Assembly: GCF_900095705.1 (NCBI RefSeq)
Contig: NZ_LT608327.1
Location: 310,001 to 374,000 of the forward strand
DNA: 64,000 nt
Direction: 5' to 3'
DNA from: Fusobacterium massiliense
Lineage (GTDB): Bacteria; Fusobacteriota; Fusobacteriia; Fusobacteriales; Fusobacteriaceae
In this document: piece after piece, positions 44,062 to 52,801 of the stretch
Layout: each line of letters starts with the position of its first letter
Position numbering within the stretch: the first letter of the stretch is position 1
The notes under the pieces: model-generated
Told to the model about the DNA's origin: nothing
The model's input: only the letters and a program-made list of their open reading frames with translations
The model's database searches: none
Program-made: the position numbers and the translations under genes

Positions 44062-44814
44062 TTAATTTTTACTCAAAGTAATATATTTTTCATTTGATTG
44101 ATATAAATGACTATTTCTTCTAAAAAAAGTTTGATGTATAAAATCAGATAAGTTCTCTACTGAATAATCATCTAATATAGTTGCTGTATATTGATGACCC
44201 TTATGTGTCTTTGTTCTAAATACTTTTACTATTTTAGATATATTATGAGATACAGTTAAATGTCTTCCAAAAGTAGTAAGCCACATAATTAATACAGAAC
44301 TTAATTTTTGCTCAGTGAAGAATGATTTCAATAAATAAAGAGCTGGAAGCACTTCTATATCAAACATACCTCTTCTTTTAACTTCTCCATATGCATGTTC
44401 AAAAACAGATCCAACAGTTAATCCCATAGAAAACATATTCATAGAATTTTGAAGTTTTTCATCATTTTTATTAAAAATCATATTTATAGATGAAACTATT
44501 ATTGAACCTAAAGCATACATAGAAAGTGGTGAAATTGATTTATACTCATGTTCTTCCACTATTTTTACAGGCATTAGTCCATTTTCTATTGAAAAACTTA
44601 TAGCTGTTCTATAAATAATTTCTTGTAGAAATATTTCAGATGGCTCAAATCTTAATATAATAGTTTTTAAAACTTTATTGTATCTTAATTCTAAAAATTG
44701 TAAATTGTTTTTCATATTAGAGTAAAAATTTCTTATGTCTTTTATTGGAGCTGATAACTTTAATCTAACTCTATTAGGTAGCCTATGGACTACAGTTATC
44801 GATAATTTTTTCAT
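44062..44814 (-). CDS. HMA2-domain-like accessory protein of P-type ATPase cluster
   Basis: 250 residues. VVHRLPNRVRLKLSAP near residue 9 matches the start of the ATPase (IVHRLRGRIRIKS) and of the neighbour at 47028 (IVHSIPGRVRLLIP), indicating a shared ferredoxin-like HMA2 domain without the CxxC metal site. A hydrophobic stretch lies about 96-111. The rest is unrecognised. It starts 8 nt after the ATPase stop. Role inferred from context: regulation or metal delivery. Confidence 0.65.
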   Translation of the reverse strand: MKKLSITVVHRLPNRVRLKLSAPIKDIRNFYSNMKNNLQFLELRYNKVLKTIILRFEPSEIFLQEIIYRTAISFSIENGLMPVKIVEEHEYKSISPLSMYALGSIIVSSINMIFNKNDEKLQNSMNMFSMGLTVGSVFEHAYGEVKRRGMFDIEVLPALYLLKSFFTEQKLSSVLIMWLTTFGRHLTVSHNISKIVKVFRTKTHKGHQYTATILDDYSVENLSDFIHQTFFRRNSHLYQSNEKYITLSKN

Positions 44815-44822
44815 TTTCCCTC

Positions 44823-47021
44823 CTAGTTACTCTTAATATCATATTTCAATAGTTTCAAAGAATTCATAACAACAAGTATAGTTGTAGAATTATGTAAAAC
44901 AGATGCATAGATCGGAGCTAAAATTCCAGTTGCACCCAAAACTAAGGCAAAAGTATTAAGTCCAATTACCATTGCAAAATTTTCTTTAATTGTTTTTACT
45001 GTATTTTTTGAAAGCCCAATAACCCCCGGTACTAAAAGTGGATTATCTTGTGTGATTGTAATATCAGCAGCTTCCATAGCAACATCTGTTCTTGTACTTC
45101 CTAAAGCAACTCCAACATTTGCATATGATAAAGCAGGTGCATCATTTACCCCATCTCCTATCATGATTACATTTGAACCTTTAGATTGAAATTTTAGGAT
45201 ATTTTTTGCTTTATCTTCAGGCATTAGCTCAGACTCATATCTATCAATAGCCATTCTTGAAGCTATTGTTTCTGCTTGTTGTCTTAAATCTCCTGTTAGT
45301 AAAACAATATCATCTACTCCATAATTTCTTAATCTATTTATTGCTTTTTTTATGTTTTCTCTTGGAGGATCTGAAACTCCGATAATACCAATAATTTTAT
45401 CATCTAGGGCTACATATATTCCAATTTCTCCTCTAGATATAACTCCTCTTTCAGCATCAGCAACTATATTTAAGTCAATTCCAGACTCTAACATAAACTT
45501 TTTGCTACCAACTCTAACAACTTTAGTTTTATCGACTTTTACTTCTACTCCTCTACTTACAATAGTTTTTATTTTCCCATGTTTTGGAATTTCTAGTCCT
45601 CTATCTTTTATTTCAGACATTATTGCAACTGCAAGAGGATGTGAAGATTGTTCTTCAGCAGCACCAGCAAGAGCTATCATTTCATTTTCTGATACAGAAT
45701 TCCCAAAAACTTCTACACTTTGAACCTTTGGTTTTCCTTCTGTTATAGTCCCAGTTTTATCAAAAATTACAGTTTCTGCTTTTGATAATTCTTCAATAAA
45801 GTTACTACCTTTAACTAAAATACCATTCTTTGCTGCTGTATTTATTGCAGCTGAAAAAGCAACGGCAGTCGAAAGACGAATTCCACAAGAATAGTCTATG
45901 ACAAGCATACTCATAGCTTTTCCTATATTTCTAGTAGTTGCATAAACTATTCCAGCTAAAATAAAGTTTAAAGGTATAAGTTGAGCAGAGAAAGTATCAG
46001 CATAATTTTGAATATCAGCTTTATTTGAATTAGCATCTTCAACTAATTTAATTATTCTCGAAACTGTTCTGTCATCTCCAACTTTTTCAGCTAGAATACT
46101 TATATTTCCACTTTTTATAATTGTTCCAGCATAAACTGATTCTCCTTCTCCTTTTTTAACTGGCATATATTCTCCAGTTATTGAAGATTGGTCTATAAGT
46201 GCTTCACCTTTTATTATTTTCCCATCAACACTTATTTTTTCTCCTGTTTGAACAACGATGATATCATCTTTTTGTATTTCTTCAATTGGAACTCTTTTTA
46301 CATTATCTTCAGAAATTTCTTTCCAAACATAATTTTCTCCAACACTTAACATATCTTTAATTGCACCACGAGTTTTTTCCATAGTGTAAACAGTAAGTAA
46401 TTCAGAAACTTCTTCTAAGAACATTATAGTCAATGCCGCACTTTCTTTTCCAAGTAGAATACTACTTATTATTGCACTAGAACTTAGAGTATCTGCATTA
46501 GGTCTTTTATTTTTTGCTAAAGACATTAATCCATTCTTTAACACTGGCATAGCTAAACCTATTGTAGCTAATGTATTATAATTAAAAAACTTTCTTAATC
46601 CTGTTGCTGTAACTGGATTTCTTGATTTTACAAAGATATTATAAGCTAAAAGTCCAGCAGTTGTAGCAATTTTTTGTATAATCTCTCTAGGAGATTCTTC
46701 TTGTAATTTTCTTTCTATTACATATTTTGATGCTCTCTCATTCTTTTCATTTTTACAAATTTCAAAGATATGAGCATTCAAAGTATTTTGAATAAGATTT
46801 ATTAAATTTTGGTCACTTAGTGAAATATCTTCAAAATAAATAAGAATGCTTCCTGTAACTAGATTTATTTCAGCACTTTTAATATATTTTACTTGAAGTA
46901 ATTGTTTTTCTATTTCAGATTTTAGTACTTTTCCCACAAATTTAAAAGCTTTACTTTTTATTCTAATTCTTCCTCTTAACCTATGAACTATTTCACAGGA
47001 AAGCAAATTATTATCTTTCAT
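44823..47021 (-). CDS. P1B-type heavy-metal-translocating ATPase with non-CPx core
   Basis: 732 residues: N-terminal HMA2-like domain without CxxC (about 8-75), a hydrophobic region, actuator motif SSITGEYMP near 276, phosphorylation site VIFDKTGTITEG near 412, SSHPLAVAIM near 455 (the P1B HP motif) and hinge MIGDGVNDAPAL near 615. The membrane metal site, normally CPC/CPH/SPC, reads DYSCGIRLSTAVAF near 375, so the proline of CPx is absent. Such SCG-type cores occur in a branch of uncharacterised or Mn/Zn-type exporters; substrate cannot be read. Flanked by HMA2-like genes on both sides. Confidence 0.85.
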   Translation of the reverse strand: MKDNNLLSCEIVHRLRGRIRIKSKAFKFVGKVLKSEIEKQLLQVKYIKSAEINLVTGSILIYFEDISLSDQNLINLIQNTLNAHIFEICKNEKNERASKYVIERKLQEESPREIIQKIATTAGLLAYNIFVKSRNPVTATGLRKFFNYNTLATIGLAMPVLKNGLMSLAKNKRPNADTLSSSAIISSILLGKESAALTIMFLEEVSELLTVYTMEKTRGAIKDMLSVGENYVWKEISEDNVKRVPIEEIQKDDIIVVQTGEKISVDGKIIKGEALIDQSSITGEYMPVKKGEGESVYAGTIIKSGNISILAEKVGDDRTVSRIIKLVEDANSNKADIQNYADTFSAQLIPLNFILAGIVYATTRNIGKAMSMLVIDYSCGIRLSTAVAFSAAINTAAKNGILVKGSNFIEELSKAETVIFDKTGTITEGKPKVQSVEVFGNSVSENEMIALAGAAEEQSSHPLAVAIMSEIKDRGLEIPKHGKIKTIVSRGVEVKVDKTKVVRVGSKKFMLESGIDLNIVADAERGVISRGEIGIYVALDDKIIGIIGVSDPPRENIKKAINRLRNYGVDDIVLLTGDLRQQAETIASRMAIDRYESELMPEDKAKNILKFQSKGSNVIMIGDGVNDAPALSYANVGVALGSTRTDVAMEAADITITQDNPLLVPGVIGLSKNTVKTIKENFAMVIGLNTFALVLGATGILAPIYASVLHNSTTILVVMNSLKLLKYDIKSN

Positions 47022-47027
47022 AGATTA

Positions 47028-47414
47028 TTATTTTCCTCCCTCCAATTCATTTTTTAACATATTATAAAACTTTTTCACATTTTTTTCTACTTCATCTACA
47101 GACATTCCGTGATAAACTTCTTCATTATTTACAATTATTTCCCAAATTTTATTTAACCAGTTCACAATATCTTCTTCATTCAATTTTGTTTTATCATATT
47201 CTATTAAAACTTTACTTGTAAGATAAGAATATTCAATATTATTTATACCAGTTTTTAATTTTATGATTCCTGTAATATAACTTTCGTATTTTTTCATTTG
47301 TTCTGGGAATTTATCTAATGATGGAATAAGAAGTCTTACTCTTCCAGGAATACTATGAACAATTTTTACTTTATTAAACATTAAATAAGTTTTCTTTAAT
47401 AAATTCTTTAACAT
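47028..47414 (-). CDS. HMA2-domain protein
   Basis: 128 residues from ATG 47414 (a more upstream TTG contains the GGGAGGAG ribosome binding site). KIVHSIPGRVRLLIP near residue 18 begins a ferredoxin-like heavy-metal-associated fold with no CxxC; IEYSYLTSKVLIEYD near 54 fits its central strand. It ends 6 nt before the P-type ATPase start, so it is co-translated with it. Confidence 0.72.
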   Translation of the reverse strand: MLKNLLKKTYLMFNKVKIVHSIPGRVRLLIPSLDKFPEQMKKYESYITGIIKLKTGINNIEYSYLTSKVLIEYDKTKLNEEDIVNWLNKIWEIIVNNEEVYHGMSVDEVEKNVKKFYNMLKNELEGGK

Positions 47415-47426
47415 TACTCCTCCCAA

Positions 47427-47921
47427 TTAACTATTTTTTCCTAATAATCTATATGACCACCAAAGTAATGTTGCTCCACTAGGTAAAATAGGTTCAGTTT
47501 TAAATTTCTTAATACCATAACCAAGTAATATAAGACCAACTAAAGAATTTAAATCAAATAATCCCTTAGTTTTATTATATAAAGTTATATTAGCCACCTT
47601 AGCAAGCCCATCTAAATTTTCTTTAACTTTACCTTTTCTTTCTTTAAATAATTCTGAATCTAAATTAAGAAGTTTTAAAATAATTCCAAGCATAAACTGA
47701 GCATCTACTTGACTGTTATCAAATTCAATAGTTAGACTCCCTAAACTTTTTAAGATTTTATAACTCTTTACAACAGAAATTTTACTAAGATTTTCTCTTA
47801 AATTATTAATTTCTGTAATATTATTTTTTAGTTTAGTTATTTCAACCCTTATTCTATTTTTAGTCATGCTTTTTACTTCAAAAATTCCATAAAAATTAGG
47901 TAAAACTTTTAATTCATTCAC
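47427..47921 (-). CDS. HMA2-like membrane-associated protein, first gene of ATPase cluster
   Basis: 164 residues. An N-terminal ferredoxin-like half (KNRIRVEITKLKNNI near residue 21, SLGSLTIEFDNSQVDAQFM near 60) is followed by a hydrophobic C-terminal part (SLVGLILLGYGIKKF near 125, GATLLWWSYRLLG near 148). No cysteine metal motif. GGAGGGA lies before the ATG; the start faces brnQ across 240 nt holding divergent promoters. Function inferred only from its operon. Confidence 0.62.
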   Translation of the reverse strand: MNELKVLPNFYGIFEVKSMTKNRIRVEITKLKNNITEINNLRENLSKISVVKSYKILKSLGSLTIEFDNSQVDAQFMLGIILKLLNLDSELFKERKGKVKENLDGLAKVANITLYNKTKGLFDLNSLVGLILLGYGIKKFKTEPILPSGATLLWWSYRLLGKNS

Positions 47922-48090
47922 AAAATCCCTCCTATATAAATATTTTTATATACAAAATATATTATAGTTTAATAAATATTTTAAAAACTTTTATTACTTT
48001 GATTATAACTTAATAATTTATTTTATGCAAGTATTTTTTTTATTTTTTAAATTAGAATTTAGGAGAATATATAAAAATATATTGATATAT

Positions 48091-48119
48091 TTTACAATTT
48101 ATAAAATTTAGTGTATAAT
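48091..48119 (+). promoter_or_regulatory. brnQ promoter
   Basis: TTTACA (48091-48096), 17-nt spacer, TATAAT (48114-48119), 42 nt before the brnQ ATG. AAGGAG lies in the leader as ribosome binding site. Confidence 0.65.
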
Positions 48120-48161
48120 AAATAGTTCACTTTTAACTAAAATAGAATAAGGAGTTTTTTA

Positions 48162-49436
48162 ATGTATAAAAATAAAGATGTATTTTTAACTGGTTTCGCT
48201 TTGTTTGCTATGTTATTTGGAGCTGGAAATTTGATTTTTCCTCCAATGCTCGGATATGAAACTAACTCCACATGGCTTATAACCATAATAGCATTTGTAA
48301 TAACAGGAGTAGGTTTTCCATTTTTAGGTATAATTTCTGTATCAATTGTTGGAAATAATATGGACGATTTTGCAAATAGAGTTTCCCCAATATTTTCTAA
48401 AATATTTGCAATAATATCAATACTTACAATAGGACCTATGCTAGCAATTCCAAGAACAGGAGCAACTGCGTATGAAATTACTTTTTTGTATAATGGCTTA
48501 GATAGTCCTATTTATAAATATGCTTACCTTATACTTTATTTTGCTATTGTCATACTTTTTTCTTTAAGAGCAAGTAAAGTTATTGATAGAGTTGGAAAAA
48601 TATTAACACCTATACTTTTAATATTATTGATATTGATAATTATCAAAGGAATATTTGCAACTGATTTATATATAAATTCTGACACATATCCTCATGCTTT
48701 TAAAAGAGGTTTTTTAGAGGGATACCAAACTATGGATACAATAGCTTCCATAGCCTATGCTGGAATTATATTAAAATCTATAAAAAATGGTAGAAATTTA
48801 GATAGAAAACAAGAATTTTCTTTTTTGATAAAAGCAGGTCTAGTTGCTATTGGTTCACTAGCTATAATCTATATCGGATTTGCCTTTATTGGTGCTAAAA
48901 TGCATTCTGTTCTTGTCACAGAAGATAAAATAGAATTGCTAGTAAAAATGACTTCTCACCTTTTAGGAAAATATGGAACTATAATTCTTGCAGTTTGTGT
49001 TGCTGGTGCTTGTCTAACTACTGCTATTGGACTTGTTGCCACAGTTGGAGAATACTTTAGTAATATAACTAAAGTAAAATATGAAACTATTGTTATCCTA
49101 ACAGTTTTTTCAAGTTTTCTATTATCTATATTAGGCGTTGAGAGTATAATTAAAATAGCAGTCCCAATTTTAGTTCTAATATATCCCGTAATTATATCTT
49201 TAATAATTTTAAATATTTTTCATAAATATATCGTTAATGACAATATCTATAAAGGTGTTGTCCTTTTTACAGGTATTGTTGGTCTAATAGAAGCACTACA
49301 AGTATTGAATTTAAAAAATGATACTATTACTTCTATATATGAAGTTTTACCTTTTTCTGATTTTGGTTTAACTTGGTTATTGCCAGGAATTTTAGGTTTT
49401 ATTATATTTTCATTTTTAAAAAAGAAAAAGAAATAA
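48162..49436 (+). CDS. brnQ: branched-chain amino acid:cation symporter
   Basis: 424 residues with about twelve membrane helices, BrnQ (LIVCS) family. FALFAMLFGAGNLIFPPMLG near residue 12 is the family signature in helix 1, and GPMLAIPRTGATAYEI near 88 the next conserved block. It imports leucine, isoleucine or valine with Na+ or H+. Monocistronic, convergent with the hut-region genes across a reversed hairpin repeat and a terminator. Confidence 0.93.
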   Translation: MYKNKDVFLTGFALFAMLFGAGNLIFPPMLGYETNSTWLITIIAFVITGVGFPFLGIISVSIVGNNMDDFANRVSPIFSKIFAIISILTIGPMLAIPRTGATAYEITFLYNGLDSPIYKYAYLILYFAIVILFSLRASKVIDRVGKILTPILLILLILIIIKGIFATDLYINSDTYPHAFKRGFLEGYQTMDTIASIAYAGIILKSIKNGRNLDRKQEFSFLIKAGLVAIGSLAIIYIGFAFIGAKMHSVLVTEDKIELLVKMTSHLLGKYGTIILAVCVAGACLTTAIGLVATVGEYFSNITKVKYETIVILTVFSSFLLSILGVESIIKIAVPILVLIYPVIISLIILNIFHKYIVNDNIYKGVVLFTGIVGLIEALQVLNLKNDTITSIYEVLPFSDFGLTWLLPGILGFIIFSFLKKKKK

Positions 49437-49451
49437 AATATAAATAAATAA

Positions 49452-49525
49452 AGTCTCTGATAGCCATATATGTTCTACAAGTTCAATAAAACAGTAACTT
49501 AGAACTAATACGGACATCAGAGACT
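49452..49525 (-). repeat. dispersed hairpin repeat, copy 14 (subfamily A, reverse)
   Basis: Minus-strand reading: AGTCTCT/AGAGACT, GAT/ATC, CCGTAT/ATATGG, AGTTC/GAAC, and the apical helix is AGTT/AACT rather than GAGC/GCTC, another compensated change. The bulged A before AGAGACT is absent in this copy. It lies between convergent brnQ and the cyclodeaminase gene. Confidence 0.9.
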
Positions 49526-49564
49526 ATTTTTAAAAATTTAATTTTATACTTTCCTTATAAATAA

Positions 49565-49640
49565 TAAAAAAGAGAATTTTTTAGTTTTTAAATTCAAAAA
49601 AATTCTCTTAATTATATTAGATCTTAGTCTAAATTTTTTC
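49565..49640 (-). terminator. terminator with extended repeat sequence (copy 1 of 2)
   Basis: On the minus strand AAGAGAATTTTTT / AAAAAATTCTCTT forms a 13-bp stem with T run, ending transcription of the cyclodeaminase gene. It is preceded by a smaller palindrome (TTTAGACTAAGATCTAA). The same two-part sequence recurs at 59098-59171 downstream of the Bax-inhibitor gene, so the unit is a repeat of about 75 bp rather than an independent terminator. Confidence 0.8.
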
Positions 49641-49673
49641 ATCAATAATATTTTGAAAAATAATTTTTAAGAA

Positions 49674-50312
49674 TTAAAGAGCAGAATTAACAATTTCCAT
49701 AATTCTTTCTTTTTCTTTTTCAGCAACAACTTTTGCTTCAGCTATATCTTTATTAATTTTTTCAACATAAGCTTTATCATCAATTCCTAAAAGATTTATC
49801 TTAACATTTAAAATTCCACCTTCTAATCCTGTCATTAAAAGTAAAGCTCCCACTCCTATATCAGTTATTGCATTTTGGTTTCCATTTGTTAAAATTTCTC
49901 CAAGTAAACTGATAGCTTTTCCAGATAAAATAACTATATCATAAGGAGTTTTTATTGCTCCCTTAGTAGCTTCTTGAATTGCATCATGTCTTTTAGCTTT
50001 ATCTTCTTCAGTTTCTTTTGGTAATTTGAATGCAGCTGAGATTGCATTAAATGCTTCTGTATCTTTATCAACTAAAGCAGTTAATTCATCTTTAATTTTT
50101 AACAATTCATCAAAGTTTTTAACAAATTTAGCTTTAACATCATCAGGTAAAGCTTCATATTTTTTCTTTCCAAAACTTAAATGAGCAACCATTCTTGCTA
50201 AACTTACTCCTAAAGATGAAGCTAGAGCAGCAACAGATCCTCCACCAGGTGCTGGAGAGTCAGAGTCAACAACATCTATAAATTTTGATACTTCTAAATC
50301 TACTAATTTCAT
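49674..50312 (-). CDS. formiminotetrahydrofolate cyclodeaminase family protein
   Basis: 212 residues, all-helical cyclodeaminase/cyclohydrolase domain (FTCD_C). VDSDSPAPGGGSVAALASSL near residue 15 holds the conserved PGGGS, and LLMTGLEGGILNVKINL near 160 the second block. It releases ammonia from formimino-THF, giving 5,10-methenyl-THF. In this genome the two halves of eukaryotic FTCD are separate genes: the transferase is at 51720. It follows hutI after 22 nt. Confidence 0.9.
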   Translation of the reverse strand: MKLVDLEVSKFIDVVDSDSPAPGGGSVAALASSLGVSLARMVAHLSFGKKKYEALPDDVKAKFVKNFDELLKIKDELTALVDKDTEAFNAISAAFKLPKETEEDKAKRHDAIQEATKGAIKTPYDIVILSGKAISLLGEILTNGNQNAITDIGVGALLLMTGLEGGILNVKINLLGIDDKAYVEKINKDIAEAKVVAEKEKERIMEIVNSAL

Positions 50313-50334
50313 TTTATTCCTCCTATTATTTTAC

Positions 50335-51573
50335 TTATCTTTTAAAAACTAATTTTCCATTTTTGTAAACACTGTCAGTATGATTTATTCCAAAATGATA
50401 TAAGAAATAAGCCATATTTGGCACATCAAAAACAGCTATATCTGCTTTTTTACCAACTTCAATAGAACCTATTGTATCTTGTTTAGCAACAGCTTTTGCT
50501 CCATTTATAGTAACTGCTTTAAAAACTTCTTTAGGTGTCATTTTTAAATGAGCAGCTCCAATTTGCATAACAAATTGTAAGTTTTCTGATGGACAAGAAC
50601 CAGGATTATAGTCAGTAGATAATGCAACTTCTATTCCAGCTTCTATCATTTTTTTTGCAGGAGCATAGTGTTCCATTAAGTTAAATGAAGTTGCAGGAAG
50701 TAAATCGGCTATTACATTACTATTAGCAAGTGCATTTATTCCTGAGTCAGTTATTTTCATTAAGTGTTCAGCAGTAGTTGCTCCTAATTCAGCAGCAAGT
50801 TCAACTCCACCAAGTGAAACAATTTCATCAGCATGAATTTTTAATTTATATCCTAATTCTTTTGCAACAGTTAAAATTCTTCTACTTTCATCAACAGAGA
50901 AAACTTTATCTTCACAGAAAATATCACAGAATTCTGCTAAATTTCTTTCTTTAACAATAGGTAACATTCTTATAACTTCTTCTACATAACCTTCTTTATT
51001 ATTTTTATATTCAGGGGGTGTAGCATGAGCAGCCATAAATGTTGAAACTAAAGTTACTGGTTGTAAGTAGCCTAAAATTTTAGTAACTTCTAATTGTTTT
51101 AATTCATCTTCCAAATTTAATCCATATCCACTTTTAGCTTCAACAGTTGTAACTCCAAGCTCTAACATATGTCTTAAACTTTTTAAAGTCTTTTCTATAA
51201 GCTCTTGTTCACTTGCATTTCTTGTAGATTTTAAAGAGCTTAAAATTCCTCCACCTTTTTCTAAAATTTCTAGGTAAGGAACTCCTGCAATTTTCATAGC
51301 AAATTCATTTTCCCTAGACCCTCCATGAACTAAATGTGTGTGAGAATCTATAAGACCAGGAGTAACTAATTTACCACTTAAATCTACCATTTCTGTTGCT
51401 GGTGTTAAAAATTCTTTTGGAACTTCTCCACTTCCAACAGCAACTATTTTATCTTTTTCTATTACTATATATCCATTATTTTCTATTACTTCAATATTAT
51501 CCATTTTCTTAGAGTTATCAAGCTCTCTTGAAGTTACTAATTGTCCAATATTGTATAAAACTAAATCTGCCAT
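50335..51573 (-). CDS. hutI: imidazolonepropionase
   Basis: 412 residues, amidohydrolase superfamily. Metal and catalytic motifs: GLIDSHTHLVHGG near residue 74, KIHADEIVSLGG near 241, ATTAEHLMKI near 265 and LSTDYNPGSCP near 316. It hydrolyses imidazolone-5-propionate to N-formimino-L-glutamate, the substrate of ftcD (upstream on the same strand). hutH and hutU are not in the window. Confidence 0.95.
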   Translation of the reverse strand: MADLVLYNIGQLVTSRELDNSKKMDNIEVIENNGYIVIEKDKIVAVGSGEVPKEFLTPATEMVDLSGKLVTPGLIDSHTHLVHGGSRENEFAMKIAGVPYLEILEKGGGILSSLKSTRNASEQELIEKTLKSLRHMLELGVTTVEAKSGYGLNLEDELKQLEVTKILGYLQPVTLVSTFMAAHATPPEYKNNKEGYVEEVIRMLPIVKERNLAEFCDIFCEDKVFSVDESRRILTVAKELGYKLKIHADEIVSLGGVELAAELGATTAEHLMKITDSGINALANSNVIADLLPATSFNLMEHYAPAKKMIEAGIEVALSTDYNPGSCPSENLQFVMQIGAAHLKMTPKEVFKAVTINGAKAVAKQDTIGSIEVGKKADIAVFDVPNMAYFLYHFGINHTDSVYKNGKLVFKR

Positions 51574-51599
51574 TGTATTCCTCCTTCTTATAGTTTTAT

Positions 51600-51712
51600 A
51601 AAAAGGCTGTTATATGTAAAGCCACGATATCCGTATCATTCTACGAACATTAATTCAATAGAATATACATCTATCAGTGGCTTAATAATAAACTAAATAA
51701 CAGCCTTTTTTT
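51600..51712 (-). terminator. ftcD terminator with a nested divergent hairpin-repeat copy
   Basis: Outer stem AAAAAGGCTGTTA / TAACAGCCTTTTT (51600-51612 and 51698-51710) is a strong terminator for ftcD on the minus strand. Nested inside (51619-51683) is AAGCCAC/GTGGCTT, GAT/ATC, AT/CT internal loop, CCGTAT/ATACAT and ATTCTA/TAGAAT, with one A (51676) bulged before GTGGCTT. That is the architecture of the dispersed repeat with almost all helix bases replaced. Confidence 0.75.
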
Positions 51713-51719
51713 ATTTTTA

Positions 51720-52685
51720 TTAGATATTTGCTTCTAATACTTTTTTAATATCAAAATCAGTTAAACCTAAATATTTAACCATTAATTCAACAACTTTTTC
51801 CATAGACATAGAATCTACATCATCTTTTACACCATCACAAGCCAGATAGTATTTTAAAGAGTCAGTCAATGATGCATAAGGAGTTGCTCCTATAATTTCA
51901 CAACCTGTAACTTTAACTCCCCATCTTTTTGCTTCCATTTTTACAGTTTCCATTATTCTGTAAATTGGATTTTTAGTATAATCTTTTATATTCATTGTTA
52001 CTTGAACAAATCCTTTATCTAAAATTTCAGCAGGTCCAGCTTGAATAAATCTAAATCCTCCACTTGAAAATCTTATAGCTTTAGCAATTTCTTTTGGCAC
52101 ATCAACATTAGTTGTTGCTAAATTAATATTGAAAGCTATTAAAGGCATTCTACATCCAACAGCTGTAACTCCTGCTGTAGGGTGAGGTGCTCTTTCTCCA
52201 AAGTCTGGAGCCCATTCAGGTTGTTTCAATTTTTCTGCCATTCCTTCATATTCACCTTTTCTAATATCAGGTAAAGATACTCTGTTAGGTGCAGTTGCAG
52301 TACTTTCATACAAGAAAACTGGTAATCCAAATCTTTCCCATACTGCTTTACCTACTTCTTTTGAAATTTCATTACATTCTTCAGTAGTCATTTCTTGAAT
52401 TGGTAAGAAAGGTACAACGTCTGTTGCTCCCATTCTCTTATGTTCACCTTTATGAACATTCATATCTATTTCCTTAGTTGCAATTCCTATTGATTCAATA
52501 ACAGCTTTTTTAACTTCTTCAGGATCTCCTAATACAGTTACAACTGTTCTGTTGTAATTTGCATCAGGTTCAACACTTAAAAGTTTAATTTTTTCATTAT
52601 TCTTATATGGTGCTACAATTTTTTCGATTTTTGCTAAATCTTTACCTTCACTATAATTTGGAATACATTCTACTATCTTTGCCAT
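51720..52685 (-). CDS. ftcD: glutamate formimidoyltransferase
   Basis: 321 residues, the transferase (FTCD_N + FTCD) domains only. CIPNYSEGKDL near residue 6, the conserved VVTVLGDPEEV near 48, HKGEHKRMGATDVVPF near 78 and APHPTAGVTAVGCRMPLIAF near 165 identify it. It moves the formimino group from formiminoglutamate to THF, releasing glutamate, which this organism ferments. A strong terminator separates it from hutI downstream, so the two may be differently expressed. Confidence 0.94.
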   Translation of the reverse strand: MAKIVECIPNYSEGKDLAKIEKIVAPYKNNEKIKLLSVEPDANYNRTVVTVLGDPEEVKKAVIESIGIATKEIDMNVHKGEHKRMGATDVVPFLPIQEMTTEECNEISKEVGKAVWERFGLPVFLYESTATAPNRVSLPDIRKGEYEGMAEKLKQPEWAPDFGERAPHPTAGVTAVGCRMPLIAFNINLATTNVDVPKEIAKAIRFSSGGFRFIQAGPAEILDKGFVQVTMNIKDYTKNPIYRIMETVKMEAKRWGVKVTGCEIIGATPYASLTDSLKYYLACDGVKDDVDSMSMEKVVELMVKYLGLTDFDIKKVLEANI

Positions 52686-52801
52686 TTTTTCCTCCTTAGA
52701 AATTTAAATTTTTTATTTTTAAAATCATTTTAAAAATGATTTTTATTTAACCTATCATATAACAAAATAAAAGATAAATCAAGTGCTTTTTTTTAGAATT
52801 T

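Noticed and set aside
45352-45723. 123-residue open frame on the plus strand
   Set aside because: It lies wholly antisense within the P-type ATPase gene, which has all catalytic motifs intact.
47922-48161. Possible small gene or regulatory RNA in the divergent gap before brnQ
   Set aside because: Only promoter-like AT-rich sequence is visible; no stable hairpin with T run or coding frame with a ribosome binding site.
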